From Leptotrichia hofstadii (lineage in GTDB: Bacteria > Fusobacteriota > Fusobacteriia > Fusobacteriales > Leptotrichiaceae), in the NCBI RefSeq assembly GCF_007990525.1, contig NZ_AP019823.1, forward strand, positions 992,001 to 1,056,000: a DNA stretch of 64,000 nucleotides, in the 5' to 3' direction. Positions within the stretch are counted from its first letter, which is position 1. Each line of letters starts with the position of its first letter. This document shows positions 45,265-54,852 of the stretch, in pieces. A model generated the notes under the pieces. The model was not told the DNA's origin. It did no database searches and was given only the letters and a program-made list of their open reading frames with translations. The position numbers and the translations under genes are program-made.

Positions 45265-46944
45265 ATGACAATGAAAGGAAAAGGAAGAAGTAACAACTTG
45301 ACAAGAGGAGAGGCTAGAGCTCCACACAGATCGCTTTTGAAAGGGCTAGGATTTACAAGTGAGGAAATGGATCGTCCAATTATTGGGATTGCTAATTCAT
45401 TTAATGAAATTATACCGGGGCATGTTCATTTGAAAAATTTGGTTCAGGCTGTGAAGGATGGTATAAGAATGGCTGGAGGAGTTCCAATGGAATTTAATAC
45501 AATTGGAATTTGTGATGGACTTGCAATGAATCATATTGGGATGAAATTTTCACTGGTAACAAGAAACATAATCGCAGATTCAATTGAAGCAGTTGCAATG
45601 GCTACTCCGTTTGATGCGATTGTATTTATGCCAAATTGTGATAAGGTAGTGCCTGGAATGTTAATTGCAGCTGCAAGACTAAATATACCTTCAATATTTG
45701 TAAGTGGAGGAGCGATGCTTGCGGGAGTGTATAAAGGTAAGAAGATAGGGCTTAGTAATGTGTTTGAAGCAGTTGGAGAATATGAAGCTGGATTAATAAC
45801 TAAAAGAGAACTTAATTCTGTTGAAGAAATGGCATGTCCGACTTGCGGATCTTGTGCAGGAATGTATACGGCAAATACAATGAACTGCCTAACAGAAGCG
45901 CTTGGACTAGGGCTTCCAGGAAATGGAACTGTACCAGCGGTATTTTCAGAAAGAATACGGCTTGCTAAAAAAGCTGGGATGCAAATTATGGAAGTATTGA
46001 AAGCAGATGTTCGTCCAAAAGATATTTTGACAAGAGAAGCATTTGAAAATGCTGTTGCAATGGATATGGCTCTTGGTGGATCATCAAATACAGCTCTACA
46101 CTTGCCAGCGATAGCACATGAAGCAGGAATAAAATTGACATTGGAGGATTTTAATGAAATTGCAAAAATAACTCCGCAATTGTGTAAATTATCGCCATCT
46201 GGTGAACATTTTATAGAAGACTTGTATAGAGCAGGTGGAGTAACAGGAGTCATGAAAAGACTGCTTGAAAATGGAAGATTGCATGAAAATACAAAAACAG
46301 TAGCATTGCGTACTCAAGGAGAACTTGCAAAAGAAGCATTTATAAATGATGATGATGTAATCAAGCCTTGGGATAAGCCAGCCTACAAAACTGGTGGAAT
46401 TGCAGTATTAAAAGGAAATTTGGCACCAGATGGCTGCGTTGTTAAAGAAGGAGCAGTAGATCCAGAAATGTTACAGCATACAGGGCCAGCAAAAGTATTT
46501 AATAGTGAGGAAGAAGCTGTAGAAGCAATTGTTGGTGGAAAAATCGTAGCAGGAGATGTTGTAATTATTAGATATGAAGGACCAAAAGGTGGGCCTGGAA
46601 TGAGAGAAATGTTATCGCCAACAGCTATGATTGCTGGAATGGGGCTTGATAAGGATGTTGCGTTAATTACAGACGGAAGATTTTCTGGAGCGACAAGAGG
46701 AGCTTCAATTGGACATGTTTCTCCAGAGGCCGCTTCAGGTGGAAATATTGCTATAGTTCAAGATGGAGATATTATTGAAATTGATATTCCAAGCAGAACA
46801 ATAAACATAAAAATTTCAGATGAAGAAATTGAAGCAAGAAAAGCTAAATTGGAGCCATTCAAAATTGAAGTAAAAGGGTATTTGAAAAAATATGCAATGC
46901 ACGTGTCTTCTGCAGATAGAGGGGCTATTGAAATATTGGATTAA
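45265..46944 (+). CDS. ilvD: Dihydroxy-acid dehydratase
   Basis: The protein has 559 residues. It makes 2-keto acids in valine and isoleucine synthesis, using an Fe-S cluster. The cluster cysteines are in [10 protein letters not shown] and [10 protein letters not shown], with [13 protein letters not shown] following. [12 protein letters not shown] and [11 protein letters not shown] are conserved C-terminal motifs. The start is the ATG 9 bases after AGGAG; GTG three codons earlier lies within that site. A TATAAT at 45134-45139 and a leader hairpin AACTTTAAA ... TTTAAAGTT at about 45146-45171 lie upstream. Confidence 0.96.
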   Translation: MTMKGKGRSNNLTRGEARAPHRSLLKGLGFTSEEMDRPIIGIANSFNEIIPGHVHLKNLVQAVKDGIRMAGGVPMEFNTIGICDGLAMNHIGMKFSLVTRNIIADSIEAVAMATPFDAIVFMPNCDKVVPGMLIAAARLNIPSIFVSGGAMLAGVYKGKKIGLSNVFEAVGEYEAGLITKRELNSVEEMACPTCGSCAGMYTANTMNCLTEALGLGLPGNGTVPAVFSERIRLAKKAGMQIMEVLKADVRPKDILTREAFENAVAMDMALGGSSNTALHLPAIAHEAGIKLTLEDFNEIAKITPQLCKLSPSGEHFIEDLYRAGGVTGVMKRLLENGRLHENTKTVALRTQGELAKEAFINDDDVIKPWDKPAYKTGGIAVLKGNLAPDGCVVKEGAVDPEMLQHTGPAKVFNSEEEAVEAIVGGKIVAGDVVIIRYEGPKGGPGMREMLSPTAMIAGMGLDKDVALITDGRFSGATRGASIGHVSPEAASGGNIAIVQDGDIIEIDIPSRTINIKISDEEIEARKAKLEPFKIEVKGYLKKYAMHVSSADRGAIEILD

Positions 46945-46971
46945 TGTGCTTTTGCAAAGGAGGAGATTGAA

Positions 46972-47841
46972 ATGGGAAATGGTGGAGAAAGTAAAGTTTT
47001 AAATATTGAGCTGTCACAGGAAAAAATAAAATCAATAGTGAATGTTACTTATTCACAGCCAGTCAGCTATTTTAGAAAAAATATAAAATTGGAAATGGAT
47101 ATTTTGAAACCTAGTAGGGAAGGGAAATTTCCAACAGTGCTGTTCGTAACAGGTGGCTCATTTGCACATAGCTACAAGGAAAATTATTTACAGCAAAGAA
47201 TTGAAATTGCAAAGGCTGGTTATGTGGTTGCAAGCATGGAATATAGAACTATTCCTGATGGAGTATTTCCACAAAGTGTAGAAGATGTAAAATCAGCAAT
47301 CAGATTTTTGAAGGCTAATGCTGATGAATATGGGGTAGACAAGGAGAGAATAGCTATAATGGGAGATTCTGCTGGTGGATATCTTGTAGCAATGGCTGGA
47401 GCGACAAATGGAACAAGAAATTTTGACAAAGGTGAAAATTTATCTGAAAATAGCGATATAAAAGCAGTTATTGATATTTATGGAGTAACAGACTTTGGAG
47501 AAGTGGATTTTGAAATTCCAGATGACATTGATGAAGGTTATAGGGCAATATTATTATCAGTGAAATTTTGGCTAAATGATGTAAGAAATGATATAAAAGT
47601 AACAAATCCAATATCATATATTTCTTCCAAAACCCCACCATTTTTATTAATGCACGGAGATGCAGATACTTTAGTGCCTCCAGTTCAAACAGAAAAACTT
47701 CACAAGGCATTAATTGAAAAAGGGATAGAATCAACAAGATATGTAGTAACTGGGGCAGGACATTCTGATGAATATTGGTTTCAGCCAGAAATTGTAAATA
47801 TAATAATAGAGTTTTTAAATGAAAAGATAAAAAATGTCTAA
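46972..47841 (+). CDS. Alpha/beta hydrolase, esterase/lipase (BD-FAE-like)
   Basis: The protein has 289 residues. The oxyanion region reads TVLFVTGGSFAHSYKE, the nucleophile elbow is GDSAGG, and the catalytic acid and His are in MHGDADTLVPP and GAGHSDEYW. It resembles acetyl-esterases of the hormone-sensitive lipase or feruloyl-esterase-like group. No signal peptide is visible, so it is probably cytoplasmic. It lies 27 bases after ilvD, perhaps in the same transcript, but its link to that pathway is unclear. Confidence 0.88.
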   Translation: MGNGGESKVLNIELSQEKIKSIVNVTYSQPVSYFRKNIKLEMDILKPSREGKFPTVLFVTGGSFAHSYKENYLQQRIEIAKAGYVVASMEYRTIPDGVFPQSVEDVKSAIRFLKANADEYGVDKERIAIMGDSAGGYLVAMAGATNGTRNFDKGENLSENSDIKAVIDIYGVTDFGEVDFEIPDDIDEGYRAILLSVKFWLNDVRNDIKVTNPISYISSKTPPFLLMHGDADTLVPPVQTEKLHKALIEKGIESTRYVVTGAGHSDEYWFQPEIVNIIIEFLNEKIKNV

Positions 47842-47907
47842 TATTTAAATAAAAAATAGTTAATGGGTATTTTTTCTGTAATTTTTATGTTTTTTCTTTT
47901 TTATAAA

Positions 47908-48027
47908 GCAAAGGGGAACAGTCGCCATCCCCTTTGCAAACCCGGCTTGTCTAAGCATTTTTTGAAAACAAAAATTAAACTCGCTTCGCTCAGACATAAA
48001 TTTTTATTTCCAAAAAATCACGACATT
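47908..48027 (-). repeat. Dispersed element, copy B (opposite orientation to copy A)
   Basis: It has the terminal hairpin GCAAAGGGGA-ACAGTCGCCA-TCCCCTTTGC at 47908-47937, whose minus strand shows the loop core GGCGACTG. Then come GGCTTGTCTAAG, ATTTTTTGAAAACAAAA, ACTCGCTTCGCTCA and CCAAAAAATCACGACATTTT, in the same order as in copy A read on the minus strand. Confidence 0.75.
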
Positions 48028-48205
48028 TTTAACTTAATTCTACCAATTGTAATAGTAAAAAGAATAAGCAAAATTTCGTTAAAGGAAAAAGAACTGTTTG
48101 AGCTTTTGGAATATATTTTGAATGAAATGCAGTTGCTTTTATTAAAACAATTGAAATTCAAAAGCGAGTTTTCTTTTTTCTTTATAAGAAAGTTTTGCGT
48201 AAAGC

Positions 48206-48240
48206 GGAGATGTAAGGGCATGGCGATTGATGCCCTTACG
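48206..48240 (+). repeat. Dispersed element, copy C (hairpin part)
   Basis: GTAAGGGCAT-GGCGATTG-ATGCCCTTAC at 48212-48239 (with flanking TG-T) has the same loop as copy A but a different, still perfectly paired stem. Upstream similarity is limited to GCGAGTTTT near 48162 and the run just before the hairpin. It faces copy B, making an inverted pair 300 bases apart in front of ilvA. Confidence 0.65.
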
Positions 48241-48320
48241 TTAAAAATATAAATAAAAAAATATTATATAAAAATAGATGTTTAAAATAAATAAAAAATT
48301 TTTTGAAGAAGGTGAAGAGA

Positions 48321-49538
48321 TTGCATAAACTTTATGATTTTATAGAAGCAAGAGAGAGATTAAGCACTGTGATAACAAAAACTAAATTGATTCACAGTTC
48401 AGTGTTCTCGAAAGAAACTGGAAATGATGTTTATATTAAGCCTGAAAATTTACAAAGAACAGGTTCGTTTAAAATTAGGGGAGCATATAACAAGATTGCA
48501 AAATTGACTGAAGAGGAAAAGAGAAAGGGAGTTATTGCTTCATCAGCAGGGAATCATGCTCAGGGTGTGGCTCTTGCGGCTCAGAAACTAGGAATTAAGG
48601 CAGTTATTGTAATGCCTAAATATACACCGCTTATAAAGGTGGAAGCAACTCGTCAATATGGAGCTGAGGTTATTTTAGCAGGGGAAGAATATGATGATGC
48701 CTATAATTATGCGAGAGAATTGCAGGAGAAGGAAGGGTATGTGTTTATTCATCCGTTTAATGATGATGATGTTGTGGAAGGACAGGGAACGATTGCACTT
48801 GAAGTGTTAGAAGAATTACCTGATGCTGATATAATTCTTGTGCCACTTGGAGGTGGAGGACTAATTTCAGGAATTGCACTTGCGGCAAAACTGAAAAATC
48901 CTATGATAAAAATAATCGGTGTGGAGCCAGAAGGAGCAGCTTCGGCAATTGCGGCTCTAAAAAATGGAGATGTTGTGGAACTGCCTGAAACTAATACAAT
49001 TGCTGATGGAACAGCAGTTAGGAAAATTGGGGAATTGAATTTTGATTATATAAAAAATTATGTGGACGATATAATTACAATTTCAGATTATGAACTTATG
49101 GAGTCATTTCTTCTATTAGTTGAAAAACATAAAATTGTTGCAGAAAATGCAGGAGTTCTTTCGGTTGCGGCACTTAGAAAAATTAATGAAAAAGGAAAGA
49201 AGATTGTATCAATTTTAAGTGGAGGAAATATTGATGTGCTGACTATTTCTTCTATGATAAATAAAGGGCTTATTGTAAGAGGTAGAATATTTAGATTTTC
49301 GGTTGACTTGCCTGATAAACCGGGGCAGCTGGTTGCTGTGTCACAAATTCTTTCTGAACAGAATGCAAATGTTATAAGGCTTGAGCATAATCAATTTAAA
49401 AATCTTAACAGATTTCACGATGTAGAACTTCAGGTAACAGTAGAAACGAATGGCGAGGAGCATATTAACAAAATAACAGAGGAATTTAGTAAAAGAGGAT
49501 ATGTAATAAAAAGGTTAAATTCTCAGGAAATAGAATAA
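48321..49538 (+). CDS. ilvA: Threonine ammonia-lyase (threonine deaminase), medium form with one ACT domain
   Basis: The protein has 405 residues. It turns threonine into 2-oxobutyrate, the isoleucine precursor. The PLP lysine is in RTGSFKIRGAYN, with SSAGNHAQGVALAA and VPLGGGGLISGIA also present. The C-terminal 75 residues form one ACT-type domain (VDLPDKPGQLVAV), so feedback control is likely. The start is TTG six bases after AAGGTG; the frame is open further upstream but without a site. It opens the operon with ilvB, ilvN and leuA. Confidence 0.93.
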   Translation: MHKLYDFIEARERLSTVITKTKLIHSSVFSKETGNDVYIKPENLQRTGSFKIRGAYNKIAKLTEEEKRKGVIASSAGNHAQGVALAAQKLGIKAVIVMPKYTPLIKVEATRQYGAEVILAGEEYDDAYNYARELQEKEGYVFIHPFNDDDVVEGQGTIALEVLEELPDADIILVPLGGGGLISGIALAAKLKNPMIKIIGVEPEGAASAIAALKNGDVVELPETNTIADGTAVRKIGELNFDYIKNYVDDIITISDYELMESFLLLVEKHKIVAENAGVLSVAALRKINEKGKKIVSILSGGNIDVLTISSMINKGLIVRGRIFRFSVDLPDKPGQLVAVSQILSEQNANVIRLEHNQFKNLNRFHDVELQVTVETNGEEHINKITEEFSKRGYVIKRLNSQEIE

Positions 49539-49574
49539 TAAAAATAAAATTTTAAAAGAAAAGGTGGTTGAAAA

Positions 49575-51293
49575 ATGAGTAGCGAAATGATAAATGGTGC
49601 AAGAATGCTGTTGGAGTGCCTGCATAAAGTAGGTGTGACTGATATGTTTGGGTATCCGGGTGGAGCAGTAATACCTATTTATGATGAAATTTACAGTTTT
49701 GACAAGATTAAACATTACTTTGCAAGACATGAGCAGGGGGCAGTACATGCGGCAGACGGATATGCGAGAGTTTCTGGAAAAGTGGGAGTTTGTCTTGCAA
49801 CTTCGGGACCTGGAGCAACAAATTTGGTTACAGGGATTATGACAGCACACATGGACTCTATACCATTGCTGGCAATAACAGGGCAGGTAAGAAGCAACTT
49901 GCTTGGTAGAGATGCTTTTCAGGAAACTGACATTGTAGGAATTACCGTTCCAATAACAAAAGGGAATTATCTGGTGCAAAATATTAAAGATATTCCAAGA
50001 ATCATAAAAGAAGCTTATTTTATAGCTTCAACAGGAAGACCAGGACCTGTACTGGTAGATATTCCAAATGATATTCAACAGCAGGAAATATCTTATGATG
50101 AATTTAATAAGCTGTTTGACAAAGAAGTGCAGCTGGAAGGATACGAGCCGACTTATGTTGGGCATCCTGTACAGATAAAAAGAGCTTTATCATTGATAAA
50201 AAAAGCTAAAAAACCATTAATTATAGCGGGAGCAGGTGTCATGAAATCTGGAGCTTCAAAGGAACTTTTAGAGCTGGCAAATAAAATGGATATTCCGGTA
50301 ACTACAACTCTTTTAGGACTTGGAGCGTTCCCTGAAAATCATGAATTATCACTTGGAATGCTTGGAATGCATGGTACTGTTCCAGCAAATTATGCCACAG
50401 ACGAGGCAGATTTGGTAATTGCGGCTGGGATAAGATTTGATGATAGAATCGCAGGAAATCCGAGCAAATTTTGTGAACATGCGAAAATAATACATATAGA
50501 TATTGATCCTGCTGAAATTGATAAAAATAAAAAGGCTGATGTGCCGATAGTTGGGGATTTAAAAAATGTACTTTCTGAAATCAATAAGGAATTGGAGCCA
50601 CAGGATCACAAAGAATGGACAGATAAAGTAAAAGAATGGAAAAAAGAATATCCATTGGCACATAGAGATGTTGGTAAGGATAAATTGCTTCCACAGGAAG
50701 TGTTAAAGGCAATTAACGATATTCTGGATGGGGATACAATTGTTGTAACAGATGTTGGACAGCATCAAATGTGGGCTGCACAATATATGACTTATAAAAA
50801 TGCAAATAGTATTGTAACTTCAGGTGGAGCTGGAACAATGGGATTTGGAGTGCCAGCAGCAATTGGAGCTCAAGTTGGGGCGAGAGATAAGAAAGTTGTG
50901 TTAATCGTTGGAGATGGCGGTTTTCAAATGACGCTTGAAGAAATTATGATGATTAGACAGTATAACTTGCCAGTAAAAGTAGTAATTATAAACAATTCAT
51001 TCCTGGGAATGGTTAGACAATGGCAGGAATTATTTAAAGATAGAAGATATTCTTTTGTTGATTTGGAATGTAACCCTGATTTTGTGAAAATTGCTGATGC
51101 TTATGGGATAAAATCAGAAAGATTGCAGACAAAGGCGGATTTAGAAAATAAATTAAAAGATCTGATTTTATCAGATGAAGGCGTGATACTGGATTGTATC
51201 GTTGAAAAGGAAGAAAATGTCTTTCCAATGATACCAGCAGGAAAAACTGTAAGTCAAATGATAGGTAAGAAAGGGGTACTGGAAAATGATTAA
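49575..51293 (+). CDS. ilvB: Acetolactate synthase large (catalytic) subunit
   Basis: The protein has 572 residues. It condenses pyruvate with pyruvate or 2-oxobutyrate, using thiamine diphosphate. The Glu of the activation loop lies in [29 protein letters not shown] context. [29 protein letters not shown] and the diphosphate-binding [11 protein letters not shown] ... VVIINN complete the family set. The FAD domain lies in the middle, so it is the anabolic type. Its end overlaps ilvN by 8 bases. Confidence 0.95.
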   Translation: [572 protein letters not shown]

Positions 51294-51774
51294 GGAGCAT
51301 GAAATATTAATAATTACAAAAAATACAAATGGAATTGTATCAAGAATAATGTCTATGTTTAATAGAAGAGGGTATTCAGTAAACAAGATGACTGCTGGAG
51401 TTACAAATAAGCCAGGTTATGCAAGATTGACACTTACAGTTGATGGCGACGACAAGGCATTAAATCAGATTCAAAAACAAGTTTATAAAATCGTTGACGT
51501 TGTAAAAGTAAAAATTTTTCCATCGGAAGGCGTTATAAGACGTGAACTTATGCTTATAAAAGTAAAATCTGATGCTCAGACTAGAGCTCAAATCGTTCAA
51601 ATTGCAGACATTTATCGTGGGAAAGTGCTGGATGTGGCACCAAACTCGCTTGTAATAGAACTTACAGGAAATGTGAAAAAATTACGTGGATTTGTGGAAA
51701 TGATGAAAAGTTATGGAATACTTGAAATCGCCAAAACAGGGGTTGTAGCAATGAGTAGAGGCGAAAAAATGTAA
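51286..51774 (+). CDS. ilvN: Acetolactate synthase small (regulatory) subunit
   Basis: The protein has 162 residues, typical length. The N-terminal ACT domain has GIVSRIMSMFNRRGYSV and LTVDGDDKALNQI, and the C-terminal IlvN domain has RELMLIKVKSD, DVAPNSLVIELTG and GILEIAKTGVVAMSRG. It binds valine and activates the large subunit. The ATG lies within the last codons of ilvB, so translation is coupled. The alternative symbol ilvH fits equally. Confidence 0.95.
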   Translation: MIKEHEILIITKNTNGIVSRIMSMFNRRGYSVNKMTAGVTNKPGYARLTLTVDGDDKALNQIQKQVYKIVDVVKVKIFPSEGVIRRELMLIKVKSDAQTRAQIVQIADIYRGKVLDVAPNSLVIELTGNVKKLRGFVEMMKSYGILEIAKTGVVAMSRGEKM

Positions 51775-51808
51775 TATTTAAAAAAAAGTATAGAAGGAAA
51801 GTAATAAA

Positions 51809-52558
51809 ATGAAAATAAGTCAACATTGGGAAAAAGAAAAATATGAGAAAAATGCACGTTTTGTATCAACTTATGGAGAAGACCTGATTGAATGGTTAAA
51901 TCCTCAAAAAGATGAGTATATCTTGGATTTAGGTTGTGGAGATGGAGTATTGACTAAGAAAATCACTGAATATGGGTGCAAAGTTTTAGGACTTGATGGA
52001 AGTCAGAAATTTGTTGAAGCGGCAAGAAAAATTGGGATTGAAGCCATACAGGGAGATGCGCAGAATATGAAATTTGAAAATGAGTTTGATGCGATTTTTT
52101 CCAATGCGGCGCTACATTGGATGACTAATCCGGAGAAAGTAATGGAAGGAGTATCTCGAGCCTTGAAAAAAGGTGGACGTTTTGTGGCCGAGACGGGTCG
52201 TAAAGGAAACGTGGAAAAAATAGAAAATGCTATTTTTGAAACTGTAGAAAAACATAACTTGAAAGCTAAAAAATGCTGGTTTTTTCCAACTCCGGAAGAA
52301 AAAACAGAATTACTTGAAAAATATGGATTGAAAGTCAAAAGAATGATAAGCTTTCCCCGTCCTACTTTGCTTCCAACTGGAATAAAAGGATGGCTTCAAA
52401 CTTTTTCTGCACCTGCTCTTGTAAACGTTCCAGTGGAAATGCATGAAAAACTGATTGATGAAATAACTGAAAAAGTTGAAAAAGAACTGGAAAGAAATGA
52501 AAATGGACAAATTCTGGCGGATTATGTGAGATTGAGATTTGAAGCTGTGAAAGAATAG
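51809..52558 (+). CDS. SAM-dependent class I methyltransferase
   Basis: The protein has 249 residues. Motif I is ILDLGCGDGVLTKKI at about 42-56, the acidic loop is LGLDGS, motif II FDAIFSNAALHWM, and motif III GGRFVAETG. The order and FSNAALHWM resemble trans-aconitate or biotin-type methyltransferases. The substrate is not known. It lies inside the branched-chain operon, 34 bases after ilvN, though no role in the pathway is evident. Confidence 0.88.
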   Translation: MKISQHWEKEKYEKNARFVSTYGEDLIEWLNPQKDEYILDLGCGDGVLTKKITEYGCKVLGLDGSQKFVEAARKIGIEAIQGDAQNMKFENEFDAIFSNAALHWMTNPEKVMEGVSRALKKGGRFVAETGRKGNVEKIENAIFETVEKHNLKAKKCWFFPTPEEKTELLEKYGLKVKRMISFPRPTLLPTGIKGWLQTFSAPALVNVPVEMHEKLIDEITEKVEKELERNENGQILADYVRLRFEAVKE

Positions 52559-52587
52559 AAAATATTTATTTTGAAAGGAAGATGAAT

Positions 52588-53277
52588 TTGAAAACAATAG
52601 GATTAATAGGAGGAATGAGCTGGGAAAGCACAGTAACTTATTATAAAATAATAAATGAAACAATTAAAGAAAAACTAGGAGGATTACATTCAGCTAAATG
52701 TATATTATATAGCGTTGATTTTCAGGAAATAGAAGAATGTCAGGCAAATGGCAACTGGGAAAAAAGTGGAGAAATCTTGGGAGAAGCTGCTAATAATCTT
52801 GAAAAAGCAGGAGCAGACTTTATAGTTATTTGTACAAATACAATGCATAAGGTTGTTAACCAGATTGAAGAAAAAATCTCCATTCCAATATTGCATATTG
52901 CTGAAATGACAGCAGAGAAGATATTAGAAAAAGGATTAAAAAATATAGCATTGCTTGGAACAAAATATACAATGGAACAGGATTTTTACAAATCAAAACT
53001 TATTGAAAAGGGTATAAATGTTATAATACCTGATAAGAATGATATAGAAATTATAAATGAAGTAATATATGACGAACTTTGTCTTGGAACTATAAATTCT
53101 GATTCAAAAAAGAAATTTTTAGAAATTGTTGATAAGCTAAGAAGTAAAGGAGCAGAAGGAATAATATTAGGTTGTACTGAAATAGGGCTTCTTATAAAAA
53201 ATGAAGATACTGATGTCCCGTTATTTGATACAGCGATTATTCATGCGGAGCAGGCAGCAATGCATTCCATAAAATAA
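52588..53277 (+). CDS. Aspartate/glutamate racemase family protein
   Basis: The protein has 229 residues. The cofactor-free racemase fold is shown by IGLIGGMSWESTVTYY, the first catalytic Cys in VICTNTMHKV, and the second in IILGCTEIGLL. It interconverts D- and L-aspartate (or glutamate). The start is TTG eight bases after GGA; the ATG two codons earlier is too close to the site. It lies in the operon just before leuA. Confidence 0.9.
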   Translation: MKTIGLIGGMSWESTVTYYKIINETIKEKLGGLHSAKCILYSVDFQEIEECQANGNWEKSGEILGEAANNLEKAGADFIVICTNTMHKVVNQIEEKISIPILHIAEMTAEKILEKGLKNIALLGTKYTMEQDFYKSKLIEKGINVIIPDKNDIEIINEVIYDELCLGTINSDSKKKFLEIVDKLRSKGAEGIILGCTEIGLLIKNEDTDVPLFDTAIIHAEQAAMHSIK

Positions 53278-53314
53278 AAATAAAATGAAAAGTATTACCT
53301 ATAAGGAGGAGACA

Positions 53315-54826
53315 ATGAAAAAACATATTAAAATATTTGATACAACGCTAAGAGATGGGGAGCAGACACCACGTGTCAATCTTAATACACAGGAAAAATT
53401 GAGAATTGCAAAACAGCTTGAAAGTCTTGGGGTGGATGTGATAGAAGCTGGATTTGCAGTGGCATCACCAGGAGATTTTGAATCAGTTAAATTAATTGCT
53501 GAAAATATTGAGAAATCTACAGTTACAAGTTTGGCGAGAGCTGTGAAAAAAGATATTGAAGTAGCGGCAGAGGCAGTGAAAAATGCGAAAAAACCAAGAA
53601 TACATACATTTATTGCAACTTCTCCAATTCATAGGGAATACAAACTAAAAATGACAAAAGAGCAGATTTTAGATAGAGTAAAGGAAATGGTGTCTTATGC
53701 AAAATCGTTTATTGACGATATTGAATTTTCTTCAGAAGATGCGACTAGAACTGAAAAGGAATTTTTGGTGGAAGTATATGAAACGGCTATAAAAGCTGGA
53801 GCCACTACACTTAATGTGCCTGATACAGTAGGTTATAGAACTCCAAATGAAATGTTTGAACTTATAACTTATTTGAAAAAAAATGTTAAAGGGATTGAAA
53901 ATGTGGATATTTCTGTGCATTGCCATGATGATTTGGGACTTTCTGTGGCAAATTCGGTTGCGGCGATTCAAGCTGGAGCAACTCAGATTGAGTGTACAAT
54001 TAATGGACTTGGAGAAAGAGCTGGGAATACTTCACTTGAAGAGATTGCAATGATTTTGAAAACGAGAAAAGACTTATTTGAAGAATATTATACAAACATT
54101 GATTCAAAGCAAATCTACCCAACAAGTAAATTAGTAAGCCTTTTGACAGGAGTTTCAACACAGCCAAATAAAGCAATTGTCGGAGCGAATGCCTTTGCAC
54201 ACGAATCAGGAATTCATCAACATGGAGTATTAGTAAATCCTGAAACTTACGAAATTATGAGTCCAGAATCAGTTGGAAGAAATCCAGACAGCTTAGTACT
54301 TGGAAAACATTCAGGAAAACACGCTTTTGTACAAAAATTAGAATCACTAGGATTTAATCATGTCGGAAGTGACAGAGTGGAAGAATTATTTGCACAGTTT
54401 AAAAAATTGGCAGACAAGAAAAAATATGTTTTAGATGAAGACATTATCGCATTAGTTGCTGGAGAAGCAGCAAAAATAGAGGGAAGAATAAAACTGACTC
54501 ACTTTGAAATTTCAAGACAGGAAGGGAAAAAGCCAAAAGCAACAGTTACCATTGAACTGGATGGAGAAAAACTGGTTAAAGAAGCTCTTGGAGATGGGCC
54601 TGTTGATGCGGCTTACAACGCAGTAAACTTAGCAGTGAGCGACATTTTTGTCTTGGAAGAATACAAGCTGGAGGCAATAACTGGAGATACTGATGCACAG
54701 GCACAAGTAGTTGTGATTATCGAGAAAAATGGAAACAGATTTATCGGTAGAGGACAAAGTACGGATGTAGTTGAAGCAAGTATAAAGGCTTATATTAACG
54801 GGATAAATAGATTATACAGTAATTAA
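53315..54826 (+). CDS. leuA: 2-isopropylmalate synthase
   Basis: The protein has 503 residues. It condenses 2-oxoisovalerate and acetyl-CoA, the first step to leucine. TTLRDGEQTPRVN, EDATRTEKEF, NVPDTVGYRTP and metal ligands HCHDDLGLSVAN lie in the catalytic barrel; NGLGERAGNTSLEE and AHESGIHQHG follow. The last 130 residues are the regulatory leucine-sensing domain. The start follows AAGGAGG. leuB, leuC and leuD are not in the window. A partial copy of its 3' end lies about 0.7 kb downstream. Confidence 0.94.
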   Translation: MKKHIKIFDTTLRDGEQTPRVNLNTQEKLRIAKQLESLGVDVIEAGFAVASPGDFESVKLIAENIEKSTVTSLARAVKKDIEVAAEAVKNAKKPRIHTFIATSPIHREYKLKMTKEQILDRVKEMVSYAKSFIDDIEFSSEDATRTEKEFLVEVYETAIKAGATTLNVPDTVGYRTPNEMFELITYLKKNVKGIENVDISVHCHDDLGLSVANSVAAIQAGATQIECTINGLGERAGNTSLEEIAMILKTRKDLFEEYYTNIDSKQIYPTSKLVSLLTGVSTQPNKAIVGANAFAHESGIHQHGVLVNPETYEIMSPESVGRNPDSLVLGKHSGKHAFVQKLESLGFNHVGSDRVEELFAQFKKLADKKKYVLDEDIIALVAGEAAKIEGRIKLTHFEISRQEGKKPKATVTIELDGEKLVKEALGDGPVDAAYNAVNLAVSDIFVLEEYKLEAITGDTDAQAQVVVIIEKNGNRFIGRGQSTDVVEASIKAYINGINRLYSN

Positions 54827-54852
54827 ATAGAAAATATTGGAGGATAAAAGAT

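Larger units (their letters stand above)
47842..48320. other. Intergenic region carrying an inverted pair of dispersed elements
   Basis: An open frame crosses this region, but it is built from the repeat and its hairpins and has no ribosome-binding site or family likeness. The repeat copies are listed separately. Confidence 0.6.

Noticed and set aside
45531-46253. A 240-codon minus-strand frame inside ilvD
   Set aside because: ilvD is intact and highly conserved here; the antisense frame has no start site and no family likeness.
47863-48252. A 129-codon plus-strand frame between the hydrolase and ilvA genes
   Set aside because: It is built from the dispersed repeat and its hairpins, has no ribosome-binding site and no protein-family likeness.
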